Source: Candidatus Marisimplicoccus framensis | GTDB lineage: Bacteria; Bacteroidota; Bacteroidia; Flavobacteriales; Flavobacteriaceae | Assembly: GCA_905182065.1 (NCBI GenBank) | Contig: CAJIZN010000001.1 | Coordinates: forward strand, 806,001-870,000 | Direction: 5' to 3' | Length of the DNA stretch: 64,000 nucleotides | Shown: positions 38,584 to 49,237 of the stretch, in pieces | Numbering within the stretch: position 1 is the first letter of the stretch | Layout of the letters: the number at the start of each line of letters is the position of its first letter | The notes under the pieces: generated by a model | Told to the model about the DNA's origin: nothing | Seen by the model: only the letters and a program-made list of their open reading frames with translations | Databases searched by the model: none | Translations under genes and position numbers: made by a program

Positions 38584-39879
38584 ATGAATAAAAATTTTTC
38601 AGTTGGGTTAGATATTGGAACTACTAAGATAGTTGCAATGGTTGGAGAAAAAAATCAATTTAATAAAGTCAAAGTTATTGGTGTTGGAAAATCTCAAAGT
38701 TTAGGAGTTCATAGGGGGGTAGTAAATAATATAACACAAACAATACAGTCAATTAAAATAGCTGTTGATGAAGCACAGTCAAGATCTGGTATTGAAGTTA
38801 AAGAGGTTGCAGTTGGGATAGCAGGACAACATATTAGAAGTCTTCAACATAGTGATTATATAACAAGAGAAAATCCTGACGAAGTAATTAATGATAATGA
38901 TATTGATAAATTAATTGATCAAGTTTATAAACTAGTTATGCTCCCTGGTGAAGAAATTATTCATGTTTTACCTCAGGATTTTAAAGTAGATGGTCAATCT
39001 GAAATTAAAGAACCAATAGGTATGTATGGAAGTAGGTTAGAAGCAAATTTCCACATAGTAGTAGGACAAGTTTCATCTATTAGAAACATTGGAAAATGCA
39101 TAAAAAGTTCTGGTTTAGAGATGGGTGATATAACTCTTGAGCCTTTAGCATCATCAGATGCTGTTTTATCAAATGAAGAAAAAGAGGCTGGTGTTGCATT
39201 AATTGACATAGGAGGTGGAACTACTGATGTTGCAATTTTTAAAGATGGAATAATTAAACATACTGCTGTTATTCCATTTGGTGGAAATGTTATTACTGAG
39301 GATATTAAAGAGGGGTGTTCGATAATTGGAAACCAGGCAGAACAACTTAAAATTAAATTTGGTTCAGCATGGCCAGGAGAAAATAAAGACTCAGAAATTG
39401 TTTCAATTCCTGGGCTAAGAGGAAGAGATCCTAAAGAAATTTCCTTAAAAACACTATCTAAAATAATTAACGCAAGAGTTGTTGAAATAATAGAACAGGC
39501 TTATCTAGAAATCAAAAACTATGGTCATGAAGATTCAAAAAAGAAATTAATTGCTGGAATTGTTTTAACTGGAGGAGGTAGTCAACTAAGACATTTAAAG
39601 CAATTGACTGAATATGTCACAGGAATGGATACTAGAATCGGCTTTCCAGGGGAACATTTAGCAGGAGACTCAGATGAGTATAATCCAATTTATTCAACTG
39701 CGGTTGGTTTATTGATGAAAGCAATTGAGAATAATACAGAAGATGAAAATTCTTTATCAAACTCAACAGGAAATGATCTAGTGAACCAAGAAAGAAAAAC
39801 AATCTTGACAAAATGGGGGGAAGGTTTTAAAAAATTTATAGATAAAGTAGATAACGTAGATAACACAATTGATAATTAA
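38584..39879 (+). CDS. ftsA: Cell division protein FtsA
   Basis: FtsA is an actin-like ATPase that tethers FtsZ to the membrane. The 431-residue protein has the phosphate loops SVGLDIGTTKIVAMVG (residues 5-20) and LIDIGGGTTDVAIF, the ATP-site motif LTGGGSQLRHL, and a C-terminal segment (TKWGEGFKKFIDKV) that could form the membrane-binding amphipathic helix. It is followed by ftsZ after 14 bases. Confidence 0.97.
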   Translation: MNKNFSVGLDIGTTKIVAMVGEKNQFNKVKVIGVGKSQSLGVHRGVVNNITQTIQSIKIAVDEAQSRSGIEVKEVAVGIAGQHIRSLQHSDYITRENPDEVINDNDIDKLIDQVYKLVMLPGEEIIHVLPQDFKVDGQSEIKEPIGMYGSRLEANFHIVVGQVSSIRNIGKCIKSSGLEMGDITLEPLASSDAVLSNEEKEAGVALIDIGGGTTDVAIFKDGIIKHTAVIPFGGNVITEDIKEGCSIIGNQAEQLKIKFGSAWPGENKDSEIVSIPGLRGRDPKEISLKTLSKIINARVVEIIEQAYLEIKNYGHEDSKKKLIAGIVLTGGGSQLRHLKQLTEYVTGMDTRIGFPGEHLAGDSDEYNPIYSTAVGLLMKAIENNTEDENSLSNSTGNDLVNQERKTILTKWGEGFKKFIDKVDNVDNTIDN

Positions 39880-39893
39880 TAAAAAGTCATAAA

Positions 39894-41730
39894 ATGAAAA
39901 CAGAAATAGATTCAAACTTTAGTTTTGATTTACCAAAAAATAAGAGTAATGTAATGAAAGTTATGGGAGTAGGTGGTGGAGGAAGTAATGCTGTAAATCA
40001 TATGTATAAACAGGGAATAAAAGGTGTAGATTTTGTTGTATGTAATACAGATTCACAAGCATTAGAAGAAAGTCCTGTCCCTAATAAGATTCAACTTGGA
40101 GTTAATTTAACAGAAGGACTTGGTGCAGGAGCCAATCCTGAAATAGGAAAACTAGCTGCTTTAGAAAGTTATGAGGAATTAAAAAATCTATTGGAAACTC
40201 AAACAAAGATGCTGTTTATTACTGCAGGAATGGGTGGTGGAACAGGAACAGGAGCGGCACCTATTATAGCTGAAATGGCTAAAGAGTTTGATATTTTAAC
40301 AGTAGGAATAGTAACTATTCCATTTAATTTTGAAGGAAAAAACAGAGAATTACAAGCAGTTAAAGGATTAGAGAAATTAAAACGATCTGTAGATTCATTA
40401 ATTATAATCAACAACAATAAATTAAGAGATGTTTACGGAAATCTAGGCTTTAAAGAAGGATTTTCAAAAGCAGATGAGGTATTAGCTACTGCTGCAAGAG
40501 GTGTTGCTCAAGTAATTACTCACCACTACACACAAAATATAGATCTAAAGGATGCAAAAACAGTATTATCTAATAGTGGAACTGCTATAATGGGATCATC
40601 TATCACAAGTGGATCAAATAGAGCAAATGAAGCTGTGATTAAAGCTTTAGATTCTCCATTACTTAATGACAATAAAATTGAGGGAAGTAAAAATGTTTTA
40701 TTACTAATTGTCTCTGGTTCTGAGGAAATTACAATTGATGAGATTGGAGAAATAAATGAATATATTCAAAATGAGACAGGTAATAGTGCAAATATAATAA
40801 TGGGAGTAGGAGAAGATCTTGAATTAGGAAATAATATTTCTGTTACAATTATAGCTACTGGGTTTGGTGATGAAAAACAAAAAAGTCTTGTAAGTTCTGA
40901 ATCCAAAAAAATAATATATAATCTAGATCAAGATCATCCTTTTGAAAAAACATTGATTGATGAAGACAAAGAGGTTTTAGATAATTTAACTGATCAAACT
41001 GATCCAATTGTTGATGAAAAATTAAATGATGAGTCTCAACAAAAGAAAATTGAAAGTGAAATAAATGAAATATTAAGGAATATAGATATTACTTATGAAG
41101 TTGTAGAACCAGAAATTAATATTGATGAGATTGAGGTTAATGATGTTGAATATGTTTTCCCTGAATTAAATGATGTTTTAGAAGATAATGATTCAAGTAA
41201 TGAAATTACATTTGGTCTTTTTTCTTATGATAATGAAATAAGTAATAATAAGGAGAAAAATAAAATTATCGAAAGTGATCTTGAATATGAGAGTCATAAT
41301 AATTTTGAAACAGAACACGTAACCGGTTTTAGTAATATTGAAGAAGATAACATTGAGTTTATTAAATTAGATCTTAATGATGAAGTATCTATTGACTATG
41401 ACGCTCAATGATGACATTTTAGTTAATGATGAAATTGAGATTAATGAAAGAGAAGAGACTGAAAATCTATTTGAAAAACCAATAGATACTGATCTTGATA
41501 ATGAAAATTTAATTAGAAAAGAAAATCTTAAACAATATAATTATGTGTTTAAGAATAAAAACTCAACAATTGAAGATTTAGAAAAAATTCCTGCATATAA
41601 AAGAATGGGTATTGAAATAAATGATCAAAAATCTAATAATGAAGATATACTATCAAAGACAATTCTAAATGAGGATAATAAGTTAGAATTTCCAAATGTA
41701 AATACATATCTTCATGATAACGTTGATTAA
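39894..41730 (+). CDS. ftsZ: Cell division protein FtsZ (one frameshift in the linker)
   Basis: FtsZ is the tubulin-like GTPase that forms the division ring. The GTPase domain covers residues 1 to about 325, with GVGGGGSNAVNHM and the tubulin signature GGGTGTGAAP. A long, acidic, Asn/Ile-rich linker of roughly 230 residues follows. The frame is broken near 41406 by one extra base, after which the linker continues and ends in IEDLEKIPAYKRMG and the terminal tail TYLHDNVD, which is the usual end of flavobacterial FtsZ. Corrected length is 611 residues. The true stop at 41728 is one base before the next gene's ATG. Confidence 0.94.
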
Positions 41731-41731
41731 T

Positions 41732-42184
41732 ATGAGTTTAGAAAATAAAATTAATGAGTCAATTAAGGACTCAATGAAAAGCAGAGATACTTTGAGGTTA
41801 GAGTCCCTTCGAGCTGTTAAAGCTGGAATATTATTAGAGAAAACTAAAACTGGTTCAAAAGATCAAGTTGATGAGGCTGTAATTCTTAAAATACTTCAAA
41901 AGATGGTAAAGCAGAGAAATGAAAGTGCAAAAATATTCAGTGAACAAAAAAGAGAAGAACTTGCTAATATTGAAATTTCTCAAGCAAAGATTATCTCAGA
42001 ATTTTTACCAGATCAGCTAAGTGAAATTGAATTATCTGTTATTATTGATTCCGTAATAAAAGATTTAAATGCTGACTCAATGAAAGATATGGGGAAAGTT
42101 ATTTCTAATGTTAATCAAAAAACTTCAGGAAAAGCTGAGGGAAAAGTAATAGCAGAAATGGTTAAAAGTAAATTGATGAATTAG
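41732..42184 (+). CDS. GatB/YqeY domain protein
   Basis: This protein of 150 residues belongs to the YqeY family, which resembles the tRNA-binding tail of GatB. Recognizable segments are SMKSRDTLRLESLRAVKAGI near the N-terminus and MVKQRNESAKIF and FLPDQLSE further on. Its exact role is not established. I choose ATG 41732 because it directly follows the ftsZ stop and matches homologues (MSLENKINESIKD); the upstream in-frame start at 41714 lies within ftsZ. Confidence 0.9.
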   Translation: MSLENKINESIKDSMKSRDTLRLESLRAVKAGILLEKTKTGSKDQVDEAVILKILQKMVKQRNESAKIFSEQKREELANIEISQAKIISEFLPDQLSEIELSVIIDSVIKDLNADSMKDMGKVISNVNQKTSGKAEGKVIAEMVKSKLMN

Positions 42185-42197
42185 ATAAATTTAAAAT

Positions 42198-43490
42198 TTA
42201 AGTAACCCCTTGCATTGAACTATCCTTGTTTTTAAACTCTCCCTTTTTTATTATTTCTATAACTCTGAAACAAAAGCAATAAATATCTTCGAAAGAAGTG
42301 TATAGTGGAGTTAATGCTATCCTGATTATATTTTTTGGCCTGTAGTCAACAATAATTTCTTTTGAATTTTGGTTTACAGGAGAAATTAAACATTTAGATA
42401 TTCGCCAAGCTTCTTCATGTTTAATGGATATATGGGAACCCCTCTCATCTCTGTTTTCAGGTGTTATCAATTCAAAGTTTAAATCCTTTAATTCTTCCTC
42501 ATATATAGAGAGAAAAAATTTAAATAAACTTTCTGATTTATTTTCTAATCTTTTTGTTGATGCATTTATAGTTATATCAAGTGATGTTTTTAGAGTTGCT
42601 AACGAGAGTATATGTGGTGTGCCATTAGAGAATTTATCCATAGAATTAGACTCTTTGTAATCATCAGAGAAGTCAAACGGATTTTTATGACTAAACCAAC
42701 CTTTAATTGGTGATTTTAATTTCCTAATTTCACTTTTTCTAACATATATAAATGCAGGAGATCCAGGTCCACCATTTAAGTATTTATAAGTACACCCAAC
42801 AGCATAGTTTGATTCATTGTGATTCATGTCAATATCAATTGCGCCTATAGAATGACTTAAATCCCAAATTACTATTGTATCATTATCCTTACAAAACCTG
42901 TTTATTTCAATAATTGGGTATCTATATGAACTTTTATATGTAACATGAGAAAGAATTAAAATACCCTTTGTCTTTAATATGAATTTTTTAAGTTCTTCAA
43001 TATTTGGTAATGAGTCATTGCCATAATCTAAAAGATTAAAATCAATATTGTAATCTTTAGAAATACCCTCACATATATATTTATCAGACGGATAATTTAA
43101 ACTATCAGTTGATATACTTTTTATATCCTTATTAGCGTCTAATATGCTCTTAATTAGCTTATAAAGATTATTTGATGTAGAACTACCAACGTAAACTTCT
43201 TCTCCTTTAGAATTAATAATAGAGGCTATCTTTCCTGATATATTTTTTGGAAGGTCAACCCAACTTTTATTCCAACTAGAAACTAAATCATTTCCCCATT
43301 CTTCTTTTATTAAGCTATTTAAGCTACTTATCGTATTCTTGGATAATAAACCTAAGGAGTTTCCATCTAGATAGATCTTATTTTTAGGAATAATAAACTC
43401 TTCTCTAAAGCTTGAGAGTTTGTCACTTATATCAAAATCAATTGCTGTTTTTTTTAGTCTATCCAAACTTGAAAAATTTTTTTTGCCCAC
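42198..43490 (-). CDS. kynU: Kynureninase
   Basis: Kynureninase cleaves kynurenine to anthranilate and alanine with pyridoxal phosphate. The protein has the N-terminal YLDGNSLGLL motif, WDLSHSIGAIDIDMN with the cofactor-binding Asp, and the lysine motif CTYKYLNGGPGSPAFIYV. From GTG 43490 it is 430 residues and overlaps the upstream lipoprotein gene by 37 bases; a TTG at 43466 is an alternative start that shortens the overlap. No other kynurenine pathway gene is near, so whether it supports tryptophan breakdown or NAD synthesis is open. Confidence 0.93.
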   Translation of the reverse strand: MGKKNFSSLDRLKKTAIDFDISDKLSSFREEFIIPKNKIYLDGNSLGLLSKNTISSLNSLIKEEWGNDLVSSWNKSWVDLPKNISGKIASIINSKGEEVYVGSSTSNNLYKLIKSILDANKDIKSISTDSLNYPSDKYICEGISKDYNIDFNLLDYGNDSLPNIEELKKFILKTKGILILSHVTYKSSYRYPIIEINRFCKDNDTIVIWDLSHSIGAIDIDMNHNESNYAVGCTYKYLNGGPGSPAFIYVRKSEIRKLKSPIKGWFSHKNPFDFSDDYKESNSMDKFSNGTPHILSLATLKTSLDITINASTKRLENKSESLFKFFLSIYEEELKDLNFELITPENRDERGSHISIKHEEAWRISKCLISPVNQNSKEIIVDYRPKNIIRIALTPLYTSFEDIYCFCFRVIEIIKKGEFKNKDSSMQGVT

Positions 43491-44203
43491 TCGAGATACA
43501 TTATACCACTAGGATGTAAATTGTCAACTGCAATAAGATTAGGTTCATTAATTGCTCTTCGAGATATTTCAGTTACATCAACATACTTTAAACCATTAAT
43601 ATTTGCAAAGCTTTTCAAACTATTATTAAAAGTATTTATTTCATTTGATATTTCATTTCTATCAAAACCCTCTCCAAATGGTGATGATCCCCAATCAGGA
43701 ATAGAAATTATTAAAACACTACCATTTTTTTTCTTTAAATTATTTATTTTGATTAATAGTTTATCTAAGTCATTTTTAAATTCATTAACAGGTTTTGAGT
43801 TAAATTGATTATTTACTCCAATTAATAGTGATACATAATCATATTTTTTTTCAAAATTGCTTGACTCTATTGCGTTAATTAAATCATAGCTTTTCCAGCC
43901 TGTCTCTGCTATTATTCTAGAACTTATGAAATCTACACCATTTTCATAGGCAACTTGAATAAATTGATTAGGCCATCTTTGATCTTCATCGACTCCTTCT
44001 CCAATAGTATAACTATCACCTAATGCGAGAAGAGTAAATTGAGTTTGATCTGAACTATTAGAATTTAAATTTTGGTTTTCACCAATATTAATATCTTCAT
44101 TAATTGAATTTAGATTTTCATCATCAAAACTGCTTGAAGAGTTACAAGCAATAAAAAAAATTAAGAAATAACTTAATTTTAATATTTTAAATAAATTCAT
44201 CAT
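43454..44203 (-). CDS. SGNH/GDSL hydrolase lipoprotein
   Basis: The 249-residue protein begins with a lipoprotein signal peptide (hydrophobic stretch ending IFFIAC, Cys at residue 19-20), so it is probably lipid-anchored in the envelope. A Ser/Asn-rich spacer follows, then an SGNH esterase domain with the nucleophile block ALGDSYTIGEG, block III LIGVNNQF, and the block V pair DNLHPSG with catalytic Asp and His. Substrate is unknown; esterase or deacetylase activity on glycans or lipids is plausible. Its end overlaps kynU. Confidence 0.87.
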   Translation of the reverse strand: MMNLFKILKLSYFLIFFIACNSSSSFDDENLNSINEDINIGENQNLNSNSSDQTQFTLLALGDSYTIGEGVDEDQRWPNQFIQVAYENGVDFISSRIIAETGWKSYDLINAIESSNFEKKYDYVSLLIGVNNQFNSKPVNEFKNDLDKLLIKINNLKKKNGSVLIISIPDWGSSPFGEGFDRNEISNEINTFNNSLKSFANINGLKYVDVTEISRRAINEPNLIAVDNLHPSGIMYLEWAKKIFQVWID

Positions 44204-44240
44204 TATAATCTTAACAAAATTAGAAATTCTAAATTAATGT

Positions 44241-44885
44241 TTATTTCAAAAAATCAATAGCAGCATTATAGTCTGAAGAATTAAAAACATAGCTTCCTGC
44301 AACAAGAATATCTGCACCTAAAGTTTTAAGTCTTTCAAAATTATTTTCATTTACTCCGCCATCAATCTCAATAAGGGCAGATGATTTTTTAGAATTAATT
44401 AAACTTTTAAGTTCTTCAAGTCTATTAAATGTTTTTTCAATAAATTTTTGCCCTCCAAATCCTGCATGAACTCCCATTAAGCAAATCAGGTCAATATTAG
44501 TAATGTAATTTTCTAATTTACTAATTGGGGTATCAGGATTAATAGCAATTCCAGATTTAATTCCTGATTGATTAATTTTGTCTATGATATAATCCATTTT
44601 TGTAGTAGCCTCAACATGAACAGTAAGTATATCAGACCCAATTTCAATAAATTTATCTACATATCTTTCAGGCTCCACAATCATCAAATGAACATCAAGA
44701 GGTTTTTTTGTCATTTGTCTAATTGATTTGACAATAGGCATACCAAAAGATATATTAGGGACAAACAATCCATCCATGACATCTAAATGGAACCAGTCAG
44801 CATTACTATTATCAATTTTTTTGCAATCATGAGCAAGATTGCCAAAGTCTGCAGCTAGAATAGATGGGGCTATTTTAATAGACAT
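44241..44885 (-). CDS. rpe: Ribulose-phosphate 3-epimerase
   Basis: Rpe interconverts ribulose-5-phosphate and xylulose-5-phosphate in the pentose phosphate pathway. The 214-residue TIM barrel has the N-terminal IAPSILAADFGN, the metal-binding HLDVMDGLFVPNISFG, GVHAGFGGQKFI and EIDGGVNENN motifs. All catalytic positions look intact. Confidence 0.97.
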   Translation of the reverse strand: MSIKIAPSILAADFGNLAHDCKKIDNSNADWFHLDVMDGLFVPNISFGMPIVKSIRQMTKKPLDVHLMIVEPERYVDKFIEIGSDILTVHVEATTKMDYIIDKINQSGIKSGIAINPDTPISKLENYITNIDLICLMGVHAGFGGQKFIEKTFNRLEELKSLINSKKSSALIEIDGGVNENNFERLKTLGADILVAGSYVFNSSDYNAAIDFLK

Positions 44886-44971
44886 GATGTTTTGTTACGA
44901 ATATAAAATATCCTTAATTAATTAAATAAATCTTGTAATAAAAGATATAAACATTAACAGGGATTATCAGT

Positions 44972-45835
44972 TTACCCTAGATATGTTTTAAGAATTTTAC
45001 TTCTTGAAGTATGTTTTAGCCTTCTTATAGCCTTTTCTTTAATTTGCCTTACTCTTTCTCTTGTTAAATCAAAGGTCTCTCCAATTTCTTCCAGAGTCAT
45101 GGCATGTTGATTACCAAGACCAAAATATAGTCTTACAACATCAGCTTCTCGAGGAGTAAGGGTATCTAAAGCTCTTTCTATCTCAGTTCTAAGAGATTCA
45201 TGTAAAAGTTGTCTGTCAGGATTAGGTGATTCTCCACTATTTAGAACATCATAAAGGTTTGAATCCTCTCCTTCTACTAAAGGTGCATCCATTGATACAT
45301 GTCTACCTGAGTTTTTTAAAGACTCCTTAACATCATTAACAGTCATATCAAGCTCTTTCGCAATTTCTTCAGCTGAAGGAGCTCTCTCATGAGCTTGCTC
45401 AAGAAAAGCATAAGTCTTATTAATCTTATTTATTGATCCAATTTTATTTAGAGGAAGTCTTACAATTCTAGATTGTTCAGCAAGAGCCTGAAGTATAGAT
45501 TGTCTAATCCACCAAACAGCATATGAAATAAATTTAAATCCTCTAGTTTCATCAAACCTTTGGGCTGCTTTTATGAGACCAAGATTACCTTCATTAATTA
45601 AATCTGGAAGAGTTAAGCCTTGGTTTTGATATTGTTTAGCTACAGAAACAACAAACCTTAGGTTAGCTTTGGTAAGTTTCTCAAGAGCAAATTGATCACC
45701 CTTTTTTATTCTTTGAGCTAATTCAACCTCTTCCTCAGCTGTGATAAGATCTACCTTTCCAATTTCTTGAAGATATTTATCAAGAGAGGCAGTCTCTCTA
45801 TTGGTTACCTGTTTTGTTATTTTTAGTTGTCTCAT
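44972..45835 (-). CDS. rpoD: Primary sigma factor RpoD/SigA
   Basis: At 287 residues it lacks region 1.1 and the long spacer of E. coli sigma-70, as is normal for the primary sigma of Bacteroidota. Region 1.2 is near the N-terminus ([18 protein letters not shown]), region 2 has [32 protein letters not shown] and the [10 protein letters not shown] promoter-melting segment, and region 4 has the [21 protein letters not shown] helix-turn-helix (split as [10 protein letters not shown] and [11 protein letters not shown]). It would recognise the TAnnTTTG promoters seen in this window. Confidence 0.97.
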   Translation of the reverse strand: MRQLKITKQVTNRETASLDKYLQEIGKVDLITAEEEVELAQRIKKGDQFALEKLTKANLRFVVSVAKQYQNQGLTLPDLINEGNLGLIKAAQRFDETRGFKFISYAVWWIRQSILQALAEQSRIVRLPLNKIGSINKINKTYAFLEQAHERAPSAEEIAKELDMTVNDVKESLKNSGRHVSMDAPLVEGEDSNLYDVLNSGESPNPDRQLLHESLRTEIERALDTLTPREADVVRLYFGLGNQHAMTLEEIGETFDLTRERVRQIKEKAIRRLKHTSRSKILKTYLG

Positions 45836-45880
45836 AGACTATATATTGCCACAATAATTGTTCCAAAATGAAAAAATAAA

Positions 45881-47989
45881 TTATTTTCTTTCAAGAAGTA
45901 CTTTTCTAGAAACTTTTTGTTTTCTAGTTCTTTTGTCAATACCCATATATTTCACTTCAATTTGATCGCCTAGATTCAAGTATTCTGTAACTTTTTCAAC
46001 TCTTTCCCATGCAATTTCTGATACATGAAGAAGAACCTCTTTTCCAGGAACAAATTCTACTACAGCTCCAAAATCTAATATTTTGACAACAGTTACTTTA
46101 TAAACTTCATCAATAACAGGCTGAAATATTAAATTTTTAATTTTTTCAATTGCATTATCAATTTTCTCTTGATCAATACCCAAAATTTCAACAATACCAA
46201 CTTCATCTCTTTCGTTAATTACAATTGTAGTTTCACTTTCTTTTTGAAGTAGTTGTATCATTTTTCCACCAGGACCTATAACTGCACCAATGAAATCCTT
46301 TGGAATCTCCATAGTAACCATTTTAGGTGCATGTGCCTTAACAGTTTCATTTGGTTTGTTTATAGATTCATCTAATTTATTAAGTATTTCAAGTCTTCCT
46401 TTTTTAGCTTGATGTAATGCTTCTACAAGGATTTCATATTTTAATCCTTTTATTTTAATATCCATTTGACAAGCTGTAATACCTTCTTTAGTCCCCGCAA
46501 CCTTAAAGTCCATATCTCCTAGGTGATCTTCATCTCCTAAGATATCTGAAAGTATCGCATAATTATCACCTTCACCAATAAGTCCCATAGCTATACCTGA
46601 AACATTGCTTTTGATTTTTATACCAGCATCCATTAAGGCTAGTGATCCTGCGCAAACTGATGCCATTGAAGATGAACCATTAGATTCTAGTATCTCAGAT
46701 ACGATTCTAACTGTATAAGGACAATCTTCTGGCATTACCTTCTCAAGAGCTCTTTGAGCTAACATTCCATGTCCAATTTCTCTCCTAGAGGTCCCTCTTA
46801 AAGGTCTAGCTTCTCCTGTAGAAAATGGAGGAAAATTATAATGTAAATAAAATGTCTCTTCAGATTGATTAGTTGGCATGTCAATCATATTTACTTCTCT
46901 ACTAGTTCCAAGAGTAACAGATGCAAGTGATTGAGTTTCACCTCTAGTGAAAACTGCAGATCCATGAGTTGAAGGTAGATAGCCTACTTCTGTCCATATA
47001 TCTCTAATATCCTCTGTCTTTCTTCCGTCAAGTCTAATACCATCATTTAAAACTAGGTCTCTGATTGCTTTCTTTTGTGCTTTGTAGAAGTAGTTTGTAA
47101 TTAAATTTTTCTTTTCTTCTAAAGTTTCTTCATCATAAGATTCAATCAGCTCTTCTTTTAATAAACTAAAGTGTTCACTTCTTTCATTTTTAGAAAGCCC
47201 CTTCTTAGCTATATCATAAGATTTTTGATAAACTTTTTTTGAAATTTCAGTTTCTAGCTCAGGATCTTCTTCTGCTCCATCATATTCTCTTTTTTCCGAA
47301 CTCACACCCACCATTTTGATTAGCTTTTTTTGTGCGTCTATATGTTTCTTTACTTCCTCGTGAGCAAATTTTATAGCATCAGCCATTTCTTCCTCAGAAA
47401 TTTCATTAAATTCTCCCTCAACCATAACAACTGAGTCTTCAGATGCACCCACCATTATATCGATGTCTGATTCTGCTAACTGACTCCTTGAAGGATTTAT
47501 TATAAAATCACCATCAATCCTAGCTACTCTTACCTCAGAAATTGGCCCATCAAATGGAATATCTGATAATGATAAAGCTGCAGAAGCAGCTAAACCTACT
47601 AAAGCGTCAGGCATTACATTTTCATCACTTGACATAAGTTGAATCATAACTTGAGTCTCTGAATGATAGTCTTTTGGAAATAATGGACGCAAAACTCTGT
47701 CGACTATTCTCATTGTAAGTATTTCTTCACTACTTGGTCTAGCTTCTCTTTTAAAGAATCCTCCAGGGAATCTTCCAGCTGCAGCAAATTTTTCTCTATA
47801 GTCTACTGTTAGAGGAAGAAAATCTACTTTTGAAGCACTATAACTTGACACAACAGTTGATAAGAGCATACAATCGCCCATTTTAATAACAACTGATCCA
47901 TGTGCTTGTTTTGCAAGTTTACCAGTTTCGATAGTTATTTCTCTACCATCTGATAGTGATATTGTTTGAGATGAAGGTTTTGGAATCAT
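45881..47989 (-). CDS. pnp: Polynucleotide phosphorylase
   Basis: Pnp degrades RNA 3' to 5' by phosphorolysis. The 702-residue protein has two RNase PH domains (the second with [26 protein letters not shown] and [22 protein letters not shown], here given in parts), then a KH domain with [12 protein letters not shown] near residue 560 and a C-terminal S1 domain with [10 protein letters not shown] and LLHVSEIA. It lies downstream of rpsO in the common rpsO-pnp order. Confidence 0.97.
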   Translation of the reverse strand: MIPKPSSQTISLSDGREITIETGKLAKQAHGSVVIKMGDCMLLSTVVSSYSASKVDFLPLTVDYREKFAAAGRFPGGFFKREARPSSEEILTMRIVDRVLRPLFPKDYHSETQVMIQLMSSDENVMPDALVGLAASAALSLSDIPFDGPISEVRVARIDGDFIINPSRSQLAESDIDIMVGASEDSVVMVEGEFNEISEEEMADAIKFAHEEVKKHIDAQKKLIKMVGVSSEKREYDGAEEDPELETEISKKVYQKSYDIAKKGLSKNERSEHFSLLKEELIESYDEETLEEKKNLITNYFYKAQKKAIRDLVLNDGIRLDGRKTEDIRDIWTEVGYLPSTHGSAVFTRGETQSLASVTLGTSREVNMIDMPTNQSEETFYLHYNFPPFSTGEARPLRGTSRREIGHGMLAQRALEKVMPEDCPYTVRIVSEILESNGSSSMASVCAGSLALMDAGIKIKSNVSGIAMGLIGEGDNYAILSDILGDEDHLGDMDFKVAGTKEGITACQMDIKIKGLKYEILVEALHQAKKGRLEILNKLDESINKPNETVKAHAPKMVTMEIPKDFIGAVIGPGGKMIQLLQKESETTIVINERDEVGIVEILGIDQEKIDNAIEKIKNLIFQPVIDEVYKVTVVKILDFGAVVEFVPGKEVLLHVSEIAWERVEKVTEYLNLGDQIEVKYMGIDKRTRKQKVSRKVLLERK

Positions 47990-48047
47990 AATTTAGTTTT
48001 GGTTATTATTTGTTGTTGTGTGTATTTAGACAACCAAACTAAAAATG

Positions 48048-48311
48048 TTATTTTCTGATACCTAATTTTTTAATTATTTCACGGTATCTTTCAATATCTG
48101 TTTTCTTAAGATACTCAAGTAAGTTTCTTCTTTTACCTACCATTTTTACAAGTGACCTTTCTGTATTGAAGTCTTTTGCATTAATTTTTAAGTGGCTAGA
48201 TAAACTTTCAATTCGTTTAGTAAAAAGCGCGATTTGGCTTTCAGAAGAACCAGAATCTTTCTTATTCTTACCGAACTCTTTAAAAACTTCTTCTTTCTTA
48301 AGTACTGTCAT
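48048..48311 (-). CDS. rpsO: 30S ribosomal protein S15
   Basis: This 87-residue protein has the S15 core: GSSESQIALFTKRIESL and MVGKRRNLLEYLKKTD. It binds 16S rRNA and organizes the platform of the small subunit. The gene precedes pnp with a gap of 58 bases, matching the frequent rpsO-pnp pair. Confidence 0.97.
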   Translation of the reverse strand: MTVLKKEEVFKEFGKNKKDSGSSESQIALFTKRIESLSSHLKINAKDFNTERSLVKMVGKRRNLLEYLKKTDIERYREIIKKLGIRK

Positions 48312-48329
48312 TCAATTATTTTTGAGCCG

Positions 48330-48337
48330 CAAATATA
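48330..48337 (-). promoter_or_regulatory. Candidate -7 box (TATATTTG) for rpsO
   Basis: The minus strand reads TATATTTG, ending 18 bases before the rpsO ATG. It matches TAnnTTTG; no clear -33 TTG is visible. Confidence 0.45.
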
Positions 48338-48371
48338 GTAGAATATATTTAGAAAATTAAATTATTTATCC

Positions 48372-49226
48372 TTATTTACGAAGCGGATTATTCTGGATTA
48401 AATCTATGTAGAGGTTTATTTTCCTTTTTAAATCTTTCCTATGAGTTATAAAATCAAGGAAGCCTTTTTCAAGAAGAAATTCACTTTTTTGAAATCCATC
48501 TGGTAAATCTTGACCAGTTGTATCCTTAACCACTCTAGGTCCAGCAAATGCAATAAGGGCTTTCGGTTCAGCTATATTAATATCTCCAAGCATTGCAAAT
48601 GAAGCAGTAGTACCTCCTGTGGTTGGATCCGTGCACAATGAGACATATGGTAATTTTGCTTCTGATAAGTCATTTAATTTTGCGGAAGTTTTAGCCATCT
48701 GCATTAATGAAGTTGCAGACTCCATCATTCTTGCACCACCAGACTTAGAAATAATAACCAGTGGACACTTTTTTTTGATTGCAAGGTCTATTGATATAGA
48801 AATTTTTTCTCCTACTACAGATCCCATTGAACCTCCAATAAACTTAAAATCCATACAAGCAATTACTAGATCTTTTCCTAGTGATTTTCCAAAACCAACT
48901 CTAATTGCATCTTTAAGATTAGTCTTATTTTGGGCATCTTTTAATCTATCAGAGTACTTTTTTTGATCTTTAAATTTTAAAAAATCAACAGATGTCATAC
49001 CAGAACTAAATTCTTTAAATTTATCATCAAAAAGTATTTCAAAGTACTCTTTACTTCCTATATGTACATGATAATCATCCTCAGGGCTAACATACATATT
49101 TTCTGCTAGCTCCTTTGTTTCAATAACTTTTCCTGTAGGGGTTTTATACCAAAGGCCAGCAGGAATATCTTTCTTTTCCTCTGTCTTTGTATTAATATTC
49201 TTATTTGTTCTTTTAAACCAACTCAT
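48372..49226 (-). CDS. accD: Acetyl-CoA carboxylase carboxyltransferase subunit beta
   Basis: AccD and AccA move carboxyl groups from biotin to acetyl-CoA, the first step in fatty acid synthesis. The 284-residue protein has the crotonase-like carboxyltransferase core ([39 protein letters not shown]). The N-terminal four-Cys zinc ribbon is absent: the matching region [15 protein letters not shown] and VSPEDDYH has no cysteine. This appears to be the flavobacterial form. It is 12 bases after fbaA on the same strand. Confidence 0.96.
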   Translation of the reverse strand: MSWFKRTNKNINTKTEEKKDIPAGLWYKTPTGKVIETKELAENMYVSPEDDYHVHIGSKEYFEILFDDKFKEFSSGMTSVDFLKFKDQKKYSDRLKDAQNKTNLKDAIRVGFGKSLGKDLVIACMDFKFIGGSMGSVVGEKISISIDLAIKKKCPLVIISKSGGARMMESATSLMQMAKTSAKLNDLSEAKLPYVSLCTDPTTGGTTASFAMLGDINIAEPKALIAFAGPRVVKDTTGQDLPDGFQKSEFLLEKGFLDFITHRKDLKRKINLYIDLIQNNPLRK

Positions 49227-49237
49227 TCTAAGGGAGT

